Below are positions 25,310 to 35,906 of a stretch of 64,000 nt of DNA, in pieces. Position numbers and translations under genes: made by a program. Every line of letters begins with the position of its first letter. The first letter of the stretch is position 1. The DNA comes from Harmonia axyridis (taxonomy: Eukaryota; Arthropoda; Insecta; Coleoptera; Coccinellidae). The stretch spans positions 16,740,001-16,804,000 of the forward strand of contig NC_059503.1 of NCBI RefSeq assembly GCF_914767665.1, written 5' to 3'. The notes below the pieces were generated by a model, which saw nothing but the letters and a program-made list of their open reading frames with translations, did not search any database and had not been told where the DNA came from.

Positions 25310-25930
25310 ATCGACATATTCATGATGATATCTAGACTTCGTATAAAAACCCACATTGATGGAATTGGTTGGTAAAAAGTAAAGTCTGGTGTGGAGCAAC
25401 GGTAAAGGTGTGCAACCGAGAGTGCTTGATCGGAGCTGCTCGGGTGTCTCCGTTGGAAGCCGGCTGATAGCCGGTGCATTGTCGGTTCTGGATTGCGAGA
25501 AAGACAGTCAGTGAGCGGCTTGTAACACGTTCGAATACATTTTGTGGCGAGCGTTACAAGTGCGCGTGCTAGGACTTTACGAAAGTTGGGTGCTTGTGCA
25601 TTTCTTTGTAGGATAGAACTTTATGGGATTGGTTCGACTTATCACCTGATGTGAGTGTGCCAGATAAGATTTAGGTCGAAATAGGCCCTGGAAAAAGTTT
25701 TGGTCTTAGCTACACTTTTTGAAAAAAAACTATGTGTCGAGATGAGAACTTGAAATTTCGTATGCTAAAACTTGCAGATAATCATGTAGCCCGATCTTAT
25801 GGAATCACTGACGATATTGTTGAAACAAAAAAGCGTGCTTCTATCGATATGAGTTTTTATGACTGGTTGAGACAATCAGTCTCTTCTAAATTAAAAAAAA
25901 AAACAACAGTGGTCTCATATATATAATAGT
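25310..25930 (+). other. Locally GC-richer segment, possible LTR-element 5' end
   Basis: The stretch 25380-25620 is much richer in G+C than its surroundings. It contains TGGCGAGCGTTACA at about 25542, which agrees at 12 of 14 positions with the arginine-tRNA primer site TGGCGACCGTGACA known from mdg1/412-type Gypsy elements. A 64-codon frame follows at 25732-25926 without a recognised domain. It could be a 5' LTR end with leader, but no LTR pair is visible. Confidence 0.25.
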
Positions 25931-28900
25931 AAAAATGCCTTAAGAACTTCTTTTCATAATATATGAGTTACCTACTTGAAAACTCTGAAGAAATCACAAG
26001 GTAAATCTTGACTGAGTAGTTAGCAGACTGAGGGATTACTTCGATTAGATTCTGCAAATGTTCCCACACTAACATACCAATATTTTCTTGGTTGGACTTC
26101 TTGGATATAATCTTTGGATATGTTAGATGAACACTTATGGTCAGAATATTTGGTCATTACTTCCTTGAACAAACCAAGAAAATATGAGTAATGTAGACAA
26201 TTGAAAACACACTGAATTCATATTCAGCCTCATTTGGAAACTCTACCTAAAAGTTAATTCAATAAAATTTGGTCTGAAAGTCTGTTTCTATCCTAGGTTA
26301 AAAATGGAACCACATTTGAAGGTGTTTGATTTGACTGCTACTAGAATGATAATAGTGCTAGATACCTAACACTAAAAATGTAAGTTCAATATTAAAGGTC
26401 AGCTGATAAGTCCTTCAATGCAAGAGTTTTGCACTTGAATCCTTCATTTATGTGTCATGATTATGATTTATTCTAATTGGGTGCATCAACAAACTTGAGC
26501 AATATTCAGATTTCATTTCGAATAAAAAGTTGCCTTGAAAATGAATGAAAGTATACAAGTATACATCAGAAAAAATTATCCTCAATCGAGGAAATAAAGA
26601 AAAACAAGCTTACTCATTTTTCTTGATTAATGTGGGATCGTTGAAACATTTCCTCTGGACGTAGCGATACTCCAATAATTGCAACACCATCATTCTCAAT
26701 GTATTTGTCCATTAGCTTCGAAAGGTTCTTTTGAAGAAGCAGCTTAAGCTAAAGTAGCTAGGCATCAAGAAAGGCGCTACTCATGAACTAAAAATGGTTG
26801 TGGTGAAGAGGTTATCCACAGAGCTGTAGATAACCTTTGTCAATCAACAGTTTTATGCAAATTTTAAGGCTGCTAATCCATTCAGATCTATTCTATTTGG
26901 TGTTAATTCTATTATATACTTAAAAGCGATCTTTTAACAGAATGACATTGAGAAGAAATGTGTTCATATTGTATCTTTTGCTCTGGGAGTATATATAATA
27001 ATATGATGGGCCCATATTACTCGGTATACTTCCAAATCGGTATCAAGCAATCTAAAGTATATCCTTCGAAATATACTATGTTGAAAAATTTCAGCTGTAT
27101 GCATGAGCTGCATTATAAATACGCCTCGTTTCGATATTAAACACAACAGCACTCGCAACATAGATGAAATACTTCTGAGTTAGTGTGGAAAATCACCTCA
27201 CCTGATTCGATGAAATGATGAACATTAAGATATCAGTACCAAAACATTTACAACCTCCTCAATTCGATTCCCAATAATTGAAGCTTGTTGACACCTCTAT
27301 GAAGTATAGGATTCGATTTTGCTGAAGGCAGAAATTAATTAATGAATTGTGAAAAATTAAGAATTAATGCAATGTTCGAGAAATCATTATCATTAGATCA
27401 GAATCAGCTGAGGACACAGAACACCTGCTAGGGGGACATTTGACGCTTCACATGACTTCAATAGGCTTTTCTGATTGGTGACAACTAATGACAACTACTT
27501 TGAATCACCGTAACCTATCTAATGGGCAAGGTGATTGCTTTATTTATTGTTACATGTACCCCCACCAGCTGATCCAACTATAGAGTGCTGACAATACTCT
27601 ATTGAGCTCAATAAATACGCACAAAATCTATCAGGGCTTTCTGAATAAATAATGAAGTACGGTAGATATCCCCTATTTGATTAATGGGCTCATGAGATCT
27701 ATTATCAACAATTTGAGCTGTCATTTACCGGCTGGTGTTATTAACATCTTGAACTCTTTCCTTATTCGTTCTGATTAACACGTATGATCAATTATACCAA
27801 CGTGTCAATGAATGTAACTTGGTCAGATCTAGCCCAGGATTCAGTGCATTTTCAACAACAAAATAAGAGGTTATTGACTATGACGAGGAAGGAGTAATTA
27901 TAGCGGTCATACAAAGTTTCCATTTCTATCTTGAGAACTAATAATTTTCGTCTCGTAAGTTTCATTAGTATTGGAGGAGAATAGAGATTGTTCATTGTTT
28001 CATTATTGTTATACATCTATGGATTTTTCTCCTACAACCACCGATTTTTAAGGGGTTTTCAAATAATTTCTGTAAACAATAATCTTATTGTAGAATGACA
28101 ATGTTTCAAATTCTCCAATGAAAAAAAAATGTTGGTAAATTTTCGTTTTTCGCAAAAAAATTGATGATATGTCCAATGTACAAAGCACTGATATATTTTC
28201 GAGATATTCGTGAAAAATACCTACAAAAATCATTATAAAAGAAGTAAAACCTTGACTTTGTGAAAAAAATAATCGACCGTCGTACAGTGCTGCCCTCTAC
28301 TTAGATACTTCGTGAAGATAAAGAAGAATAAGTGAATGTACTTCCTACACCGTGCTAATTTTGGTCAATGCAGGAGCGCCAGAGGGGAAATGAATGGATA
28401 CCTAATGTTTGACTGACACGCGGAAAACCACGTGGTGGTAATCCCTCTGAAGCCATAGGTTTCAACAGTTCAGAACTTATGAAAATTGGGAGAACCAGTG
28501 CTAGTTCATTAACCATTCAACAGCTTAATGATGAGTTACTTTATCTAAATTAGATAATTGCTTTCATAATACAATTTTTCAAAACTAGATATATTTTGAT
28601 ATTATCAGATATGAATTTTTTGAAATATTTGTTTGAGGTTTAATTCAACTATTTCGATTCGTTCGGATGCTGTGTAGATGCACTCGAACTATAAGGGTTC
28701 TAAAATTATCAGTTCTTTAAAGGGCCAAATTCGTTGAGAGGTTCCGATGTTATATCTATAGCTTAATTTATTTTTCCAATTATTCAGAGAATACATATCC
28801 GATCAAACTCAAAATTAGAAATCGTTTACAAAATAGCGAAACGAATATTCAAGGAAAATTTCGTAGTTTCAATAGAAGATGTTTGTAACATTTCGATAAC

Positions 28901-30004
28901 ACAAAATCTATCCTTTAGAGTTCACTGAAATGTGTATGAAATGTTATCCACAATTTCACCTGGGTAGGTTCCTTTGACACGGAGGAAAATAAACATGTTT
29001 TTCTGTACAAGTGCGTAAAAGCACTTGATATCACTTTAGTTCTTTTCTGATTTCTTTATTGTTCGTAATTTGAGCTTAGATGTCTTCATATTCATTGAGT
29101 TCAATTCTCAGATAAAAGCCTTTTAGTTGCATTAGAACAAACACCAGTTATTCGTTAGTTTGTTATAAAGTGAAAAACAAACTCGTCTAGACATAATAAA
29201 GTAACAAATTTTATTCATTTCAAATCGTTCAAGACCCTTTTATGTAATTTTCGATCGATACTCTTATGAACTGATGAAATTTACATTCTAGAACCGTCGT
29301 ACAAGGAATATGCCGTAACAGCTCCAATGAGTCAAGTTATTCTCTATAAATTTGAACTTTGAACCCATTTCAAACAATACGATGAAACTTTAATGTATGT
29401 TCGGAATAACTGCCATGGAAGTTGTGCCCTGTTAATTGTGTTCTCACTTTATTTACTCGTTTAATTGGAGACGATGTAGACGTAGTCGAACAATTTCTTG
29501 GAAGGTATCAAATATTCGCAATGATTTGATTAACATACACTGGAAAAAATGCTTTTTCTTTATTCAGAGAGAATTTGTGCATTCTTTCAAATCTTTCCGT
29601 TGTATCAGGATACTATTTCATTCTGGATAAAAAAAATTAGATGACTATACTGAATATGAAACTTATTTACACTGGATACCTCTGGCTGAGTCATGGGTCT
29701 CTGAACGCGAGATATCAGAATTAAAGCTGACAGACGAATTCCATATTGACTCCACATTCTGACTGAATAGAACCGAAAGTGTAGTAGTTTACTACATCAA
29801 TTCGATACCTATTTCTGAGAAAATATAATGAAACACCTATTCGAGGGGTGTCTATGTTTTTTTTTCTTCCAATGGTTACTAAGTTTCATTATTGAAAATA
29901 AAAAAATTTGACTCAAAAATCAATATCTGTTCCCCATTGAAACTCCTAGCTCCAGTCTAGGATTCATTTTTCATAGCAAAAATAAACGAGGGAACAAAAA
30001 TTAC
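25931..30004. other. Intergenic DNA, 4 kb with no firm feature
   Basis: AT-rich throughout. Only short chance frames and minor palindromes occur, for example GGTTATC/GATAACC at about 26813-26838. No transposon ends or domains recognised. Confidence 0.4.
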
Positions 30005-30263
30005 TTTTTTCGGCAACCGTCCGGGAAGTGCTCACTTCCCGGACGCTTTTTCTCTGAGAAAGTAGCATTTCCCGGCCTAGTCCGGAAAGTACGTACTTCC
30101 CGGACTAGTCCGGAAAAGAATCATAGAATCCATAGCAACCGAGATAACGGCTGACAGTTCATATGAAATTAGTTGTCAAAAATTTGCATGTTTTTTTATC
30201 GCAATCGCAATAAAATATGGAAAGCAGCAGAGATAGTGTTATTCTACACGGTTGCCGAAAAAA
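30005..30263. mobile_element. 259-bp foldback element with internal palindromes
   Basis: Terminal 16-bp repeats are perfect inverses: TTTTTTCGGCAACCGT at 30005-30020 and its complement at 30248-30263. Inside are two strong palindromes. One is at 30018-30045 (arms CGTCCGGGAAGTG), and the other at 30077-30108 (CTAGTCCGG arms around AAGTACGTACTT). The GC-rich palindromes stand out from AT-rich flanks. It abuts the tandem-GA hairpin at 30293-30364 and both may belong to one larger element. Confidence 0.75.
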
Positions 30264-30292
30264 TATTGTACGCAACACGCCGGAAAATGTTT

Positions 30293-30364
30293 TTTTTTTG
30301 GACTCACAGACTTCCAGGACTCGCTTACGCTCGTCCTGGAATTTTTTCTATTCGTCCAAAAAAA
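30293..30364. repeat. Hairpin with two nested symmetric TC/TC (GA/GA) steps
   Basis: The outer arms TTTTTTTGGAC and GTCCAAAAAAA are separated from an inner hairpin by TC opposite TC (30304-30305, 30352-30353). The inner hairpin (30312-30341) has arms TTCCAGGAC/GTCCTGGAA, again TC opposite TC, then GC/GC. The four-base apex reads GTAA on the minus strand, a GNRA loop. Further out, CCGGAAAAT (30280-30288) pairs with ATTTTCCGG (30369-30377). The layout equals that of the 408-bp, 375-bp and 39.2-kb families despite unrelated sequence. Confidence 0.8.
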
Positions 30365-30420
30365 CCCTATTTTCCGGACTTGTTACGTAAATTACTATTT
30401 GGAAAACTCATTACCACATA

Positions 30421-31676
30421 AACAACAAATCAAATGTATTGTTACAATGGTAGTAAATATAATATTTACGGCTAACTCCTACCATGTTTAGTTTCGGAGT
30501 TATGAGCTAATAAAACATAGTGTAAATTTTGAAATATTTTTTCCTTGGAGCCAGAGGCGGTTGACCTAGTAGTTGAGGTCCTGTTTTCTGGTTCAGGAAG
30601 AGCATTCAACCCTTCCCTGTTTGATAAACGATTAACAGCGCTAAATCTCAACATTCTGATGTAGCGATGAAACACAATAACATTGTCTACAATGGAAACA
30701 CATTGAACACACTTGCAAAAGCTCTTACTCAGATCCTTATGCCTTCAGAACCGAAATTACTCTATTACGCTTTTGGTCTTATTTTTACCACTTCCTTCTA
30801 GAGTTGCTATAGTTTCAGGGTGATATGTAGGAATGTAGGACTTGCCTCTTCATTTGCACATTTAGTTTTGTTAGATAAGCATTCGACTGGGATTGACAAT
30901 TTACATTTCCTTTAATTTGTTTCTATAAGCTTTTTTCTATGTTTTCATTATCTTCGTGGTTTTCATATTCAGGTCATCTTTCAACTGTTGGATGCTCACA
31001 TAAAATAGAACTTCTGTTGCATGCCTATTATTTCATTAAATACAATCCTTAAGATCTTCGAGTTTTTCACATTGTGTTTAATTTTCTGCATATATAGAAC
31101 CGAGTATAGAACAGTCGGAATTAGCACTGTCTGCATTAATATTCCTAATTTCACTTTATAAAAAATCATTTGTTTGGGTTCATTGACCAGTCTAGGGAAT
31201 TGCTTTGTTTTTATTTCAACCTACCATGAATATTTCTGATTTTTGGGAACAAAGTTATCGTGTATACGCCAGCTAGATGGCTGACATAATCGAATTTGAG
31301 GACGGATTCGACGTCAGTCAGTCGAAACCTATCGAACCCTATTCAGCCTAAAATCAACAAATCTCCTCCAACAGGCCCTTTTTTTTATACAACACCAATC
31401 CATTTTTATCCTCTCAAAACTCAAATCCTCCTTCTAACTTTTCAGTTTTCAACAAATAAAAACCTAACACAGAATTCATTCTGATTACTCAAATCTATTT
31501 CTAAAATTGTTTTGATCATTCGTAGGTTTCATTGTCTCTATTGAATCATTTCTGAATTAGATTTTACTGAAAACTAGCCTAAGCCTAAGAATTTTTGACA
31601 AGTGACGAGTATTACGTGATAGGCCTACTTTGAAGGCGATATGATAGCTTCGAATGAATAATGCATTTTTTTCACC
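30421..31676. other. Intergenic DNA
   Basis: No recognised feature. I looked here for a first exon of the RpL38 copy encoding MPREIKE and did not find one. Confidence 0.4.
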
Positions 31677-31871
31677 GAGATCAAGGAGTTCCTCCTAACG
31701 GCGAGAAGGAAGGACGCCAAATCCGTTAAAATAAAGAAGAATATGGATAACACCAAATTCAAAGTAAGGTGCTCAAGATTCCTGTACACCTTAGGTATCA
31801 CAGATAAGGAAAAGGCTGAAAAGCTTAAGCAGTCCCTTCCCCCAGGTCTCCAAGTGAAAGAAGTTAAATGA
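31677..31871 (+). pseudogene. RpL38: RpL38 copy lacking the first six codons (truncated retrocopy or orphan exon)
   Basis: The plus strand encodes 64 residues plus stop that match ribosomal protein eL38 (a 70-residue large-subunit protein) from Glu7 to the C-terminus. It begins EIKEFLLTARRKDAKSV, contains NTKFKVRCSRFLYTL and ends with LKQSLPPGLQVKEVK. Homology stops abruptly just upstream of Glu7, where TTTTTTCACC replaces the expected codons, and there is no in-frame ATG. Two residues look atypical (Met in the NxDNTKF block; Gly before ITDKEK). No intron and no downstream poly(A) tract are present; ATTAAA lies just after the stop. It may be a 5'-truncated processed pseudogene. Alternatively it is a real second exon, with TTTTTTCACCGAG as a weak acceptor. 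Confidence 0.8.
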
Positions 31872-33300
31872 TTAAAATGATTGTCCAATTCGTGTTATTT
31901 CATTGACAAAGAATCATCATTATTGCATTCTTATATCAACAAACTAATTTAGATAAATTTCTTTAGTCGTGCATGTGTCACTCACTACTATAAACATTTA
32001 CGTGATGTTTCAATACTTCTCTTCAAATTTGGCAAAGTTGTCCTTATATCGAGGATTGTATGAAATATATTTCTCGAATATTCAGATAATCACTTCGTTG
32101 CATGCCTTCCAACCTCTCACGAAATTGCTATATTAACCGATATATTAACTGAAAATTGACGTATGACGTATGATGTGCCTGAGTGTTCCCTCTGACAAGT
32201 AGTAACGCTTTACCAATAAGGGAGTGCTCCACCACTTAGAAAATCTATGCCTCAACCAACCTCTAAAGTCTAAACTCTTCAAATACTGTCATTCAACTGA
32301 AACCTGGTGTTCAATTTCCGCACTAATTACTCTTACAAAGATTGGGCATCTGATTAAACTTTCGAGCTCAATGGTAATATATGAATTTTGTGAAGAAACG
32401 ATTGAAAGTGAATCAGATTCAGTGGAATATAACGATTGACCAACTCTCAAAGACACAATCGTCTACTTATGTAATAATCTCGAGAAAGTATTGGTTGAAA
32501 TGGCCAATTTGCATTCGTGGGATTGAAATACGGAGGTGGACTGATTTACGGATAGCTAAAAAAAAAAATCTGAACGGTGCCGAAAGAAAGTTAGAATTGT
32601 TATTTTTGGCTGCTATTAGTGGATTTGCGAATTTTAGCAATGACATTGAGAATAATAATAGTTTTTTTTGGCTTCGATAGGTATCAAATGATGTTTCGTC
32701 AAAGCTTTGACGTTTTGAAGGAAATTCAATCAAATTATTCACCCTTTTCGAAATCCATGCAACATTTAAATTTTTGCTGTCTGATCTTAAAGCTCTTTAT
32801 GAATTTTTTCAATTAGACTTTCGGAACCTCAACTCAAAAGTTGAGATATTATAAGTGGCAAGGAAAGTAGAAAAACGTTGTGTGAATTTGGTAGCCTATT
32901 CATATATATTTTTTAACACCCAAACGATGAAATTACATAACCTGTAAATACGTTGTCATTGAATTATTTATTGTATAGGTTCATTAGGTACTCTAAAAAC
33001 AGAAAACTGTTTGGCAACTAGGTTTGATTAGCTTATTAATATTGTAAAATCAAATATAGAATGAGAGTTCAATTACGATTGATTATATAGGTTTTAACGA
33101 CCGTTTTGTGAATAAGTCAACATAATAGAATTCGATATCGATTATTCAATAGAATTTTTTCGTAATCAATCTCTTCACTTCTCTCTACTTCATATTATAC
33201 CCCAGGAAAATCACTTTCTGATATAAATTTGCATCTTTTTGTATAAATAATTTGGACATGGCAGCAGGAGCTTTTTAGCGTTCGTTCGTTCTGACGCCTA
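31872..33300. other. Intergenic DNA
   Basis: Several 65-99 codon frames overlap near 32224-32816 on both strands. None carries a recognised domain, and I treat them as chance frames. Confidence 0.3.
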
Positions 33301-33419
33301 TTAAACCCTTTGAGACCAAAAAACTGTTTTTTGTTTTTTTTCTCAAAGGGTTTAACTGAGTTTAACTTATCGACAACAATTACGTGGTAACCATGTGTAC
33401 CATGACGTAATTGTTGTCG
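33301..33419. repeat. Two adjacent perfect-arm hairpins
   Basis: The first hairpin has 15-bp arms TTAAACCCTTTGAGA (33301-33315) and the complement at 33341-33355. The second, 15 bp later, has 15-bp arms CGACAACAATTACGT (33371-33385) and complement 33405-33419, with GGTA/TACC adding to the stem. Each loop is 20-25 bases. They might be relics of a foldback element; no ends recognised. Confidence 0.75.
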
Positions 33420-35233
33420 GTTAGTTCATCTAGATGAGTGGCAATATTGATACGATCCTCCTGATATTCGGCATGAATATTCGAGTTATTATTTTGCATA
33501 GTCGGATTTTCTAGAACGGAAATTTCGAGGATTTGATTGTATGCAATGTTTTAATTTTCTATGGTTCTTGAGACGCACTCATAAAATTTCGCTGAATTTC
33601 CACATTATGGGATCTTTTATAACGGCAGGGTAGGTTTTTCGATATTCTGCTTGAATATTCTATGTTTCTGACGACGCTTTCAACACAAAATTATATATAA
33701 GCAAGTAGAAACCGATCAGATCTGTTGTCATGGGAGTATTTCCAATATTCTTCAACTCTGTTGGTTTTGTGGTTATGGAAATATTTGGTTAAACTGTTCA
33801 ATATTGGTCTTGAAAATCATCTTTTTCTGGGTACGCAATCAACAGAATTTTGAAGTTTGAATTGATCTCATTACTTGACATATAAATGAAGAATTATCCA
33901 ATGGAATAAGTAGTTTTAAAACTATCTGAAAAAAAAATTTCCTGAATTCTGTTACTTTGGGTTGGCCATCAAGAATTGAGAAAATTCTCAAGTATTAGAG
34001 AAAGGAGGGCTGGCTAGTTCCAACATTGGCCAAATTCTCTTCATATTGTTTTTGTTTCGTTCTGTGTGTTTTTGACGTGGGTTCATTTTTGTTACGAATA
34101 TTGAATGAAGTTATCGGTTTTTATCGAAAATTGTGCATTATCAATTGTTGTTGCTCGAATTCGCGCTTTGTTGCACTGCCTGGTAAACAGGTTACGAGCC
34201 ACCACTGTTCCATTCAGTGATCAATTTATTCTTCACAAATTTCAAGAATCTGAAAATTATTATTGAATCAAAATAAAAACTTAAATCCTTCAAATATCAT
34301 GAATTTACATAGGCAAACTCACAAAATGAAAAGTTTTTTTCAAATTTAAGAACTTTTCTTCAATAAGTTGAGGCATTCTATCAGAAAGGGGATAAAATAA
34401 ACCAATACAAGTGATGAGCAATGTTTTTCTTTCATCCTGTATCAATCAAGGATCTTCATCGACAGTCTCTATTCAATCCTACTTACTGCAGAGAATAGAG
34501 TCAGCACTCTACCATTAAACCTGCAGCTTCATGTCGGACAATATTTAACTCACTCCAATTAACCATTTTGCATGAACCTGACAACTACAAAGACCAGAAC
34601 TTGTATTCTGTAAACTCCAGTTTCCTCCGGTTAGTTGTATATTCGAACGTTTGTCAAAATGAACCACTTGAGCTTTGTCGCTCCCGAAAACCCGGCAACC
34701 ATGTCAGGCAAACATCCCCATTTCCTTATTAGAATCGTTTAATTCAAACAGGACACCACTAGGACCTATTCCGAATTGCGTGGAATGCCTTACATAGTAG
34801 GTATGCACATGTATGCAGTCGGAGAATTACCATCTTCTTGTGTTGATTTATTAATTATTATGCCAGGGACAATCCCTCATTCCTAATTGGGAAAATGGTA
34901 AACAGTGATTAGGTTAACCCATTAGGTAATTACGTTTGTAACATCCTCTCAACAGATTTAGTATCTGTTTGACGTGTCTGCATTCATTTTCGCGAAAGTA
35001 GAGCAAATTAATACACCATGGTTATTGTTTCTTGGTAGCACTGGTCTGATAGACACAAATATAGTGGATATCACGCATTATTTGAATTTTTGGTCCAAAC
35101 CTCAATATTATGAAACAAAACAATAAAAAAAATTATCACTTTTTGATGAGAGTCCAGAATTACTTCTGCAAAAACAATGCACTATTTTAGATAAGAAATA
35201 TTATAAATTCCTAGCTATTGTGTTATCCATGTC
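33420..35233. other. Intergenic DNA
   Basis: No firm feature. A segment near 34640-34770 is more balanced in composition but has no long frame. Confidence 0.3.
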
Positions 35234-35539
35234 ATGGTTCAGATTTCACAGCCCTGTTTCAATGACATACGTCAAACAGAACTGTCATTTGAAGCTTCAA
35301 ATGGTTACTTGAAGATTAGCCATTTTACAATGAGTATTGAAATTGATACTGTCGACAGTAAGAAAATTGTGATAACGTTCTATAAAAATAATCTTCTGTA
35401 TCTTATGACTCATCGTCTTTGGATTTTTCTTGTGGAATTATGTGATGGATCCTCAGCTAATGATGATCTGAAAATCAACATTCCTCAAGGTATTGGGGAG
35501 ATATTTCCGGAAATGTATCGGAGAGCCTTTGATCGATAA
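35234..35539 (+). other. Unassigned 101-codon open frame
   Basis: The frame starts MVQISQPCFNDIRQTEL and shows no domain I recognise. About 40 bp at its start (35222-35262) resemble 63690-63730, where a different frame opens VIHVVIQISQSC, so this beginning is part of a dispersed repeat. I consider a real gene unlikely but list it because the frame is longer than most here. Confidence 0.15.
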
Positions 35540-35769
35540 TCTGAAGGAATATGTGGATAGCACTCTACATGTAACATCCAGTAAGAGGCTGAGTTTTTAT
35601 ATAACTAGTCCAAGATCATGTGACTATTGTAAGATTCAGGTCTTAGTTCATTTGGTTATTAATTTTCTTGAATTTTAGTTTCAGGAATTGTATTTTTTCT
35701 TGTATTTTATATAATGAAAAATAATTTTTGGCATAAATTTGAAATATTATTTCGATTCAATTGAATATA

Positions 35770-35906
35770 CAGAGTGTTTCCAAATTAGACGTGAACCTTG
35801 AAGGAAGTGTTAGTATCACTTATTTGCTGTCGATTGAGCAAAACGACAGCAATTGGGCCATACAAACACGTCCTCCAAGGATCACGTCTAATTTAGAAAC
35901 AGCCTG
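35770..35906. mobile_element. 137-bp MITE with TA target duplication
   Basis: The ends CAGAGTGTTTCCAAATTAG and the complement of CAGGCTGTTTCTAAATTAG are inverted and flanked by TA (35768-35769 and 35907-35908). The centre is a second palindrome, GCTGTCG/CGACAGC. The ends match those of the larger element at 59584-60459, which still carries transposase sequence, so this is a deletion derivative of a Tc1/mariner-superfamily transposon. Confidence 0.88.
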
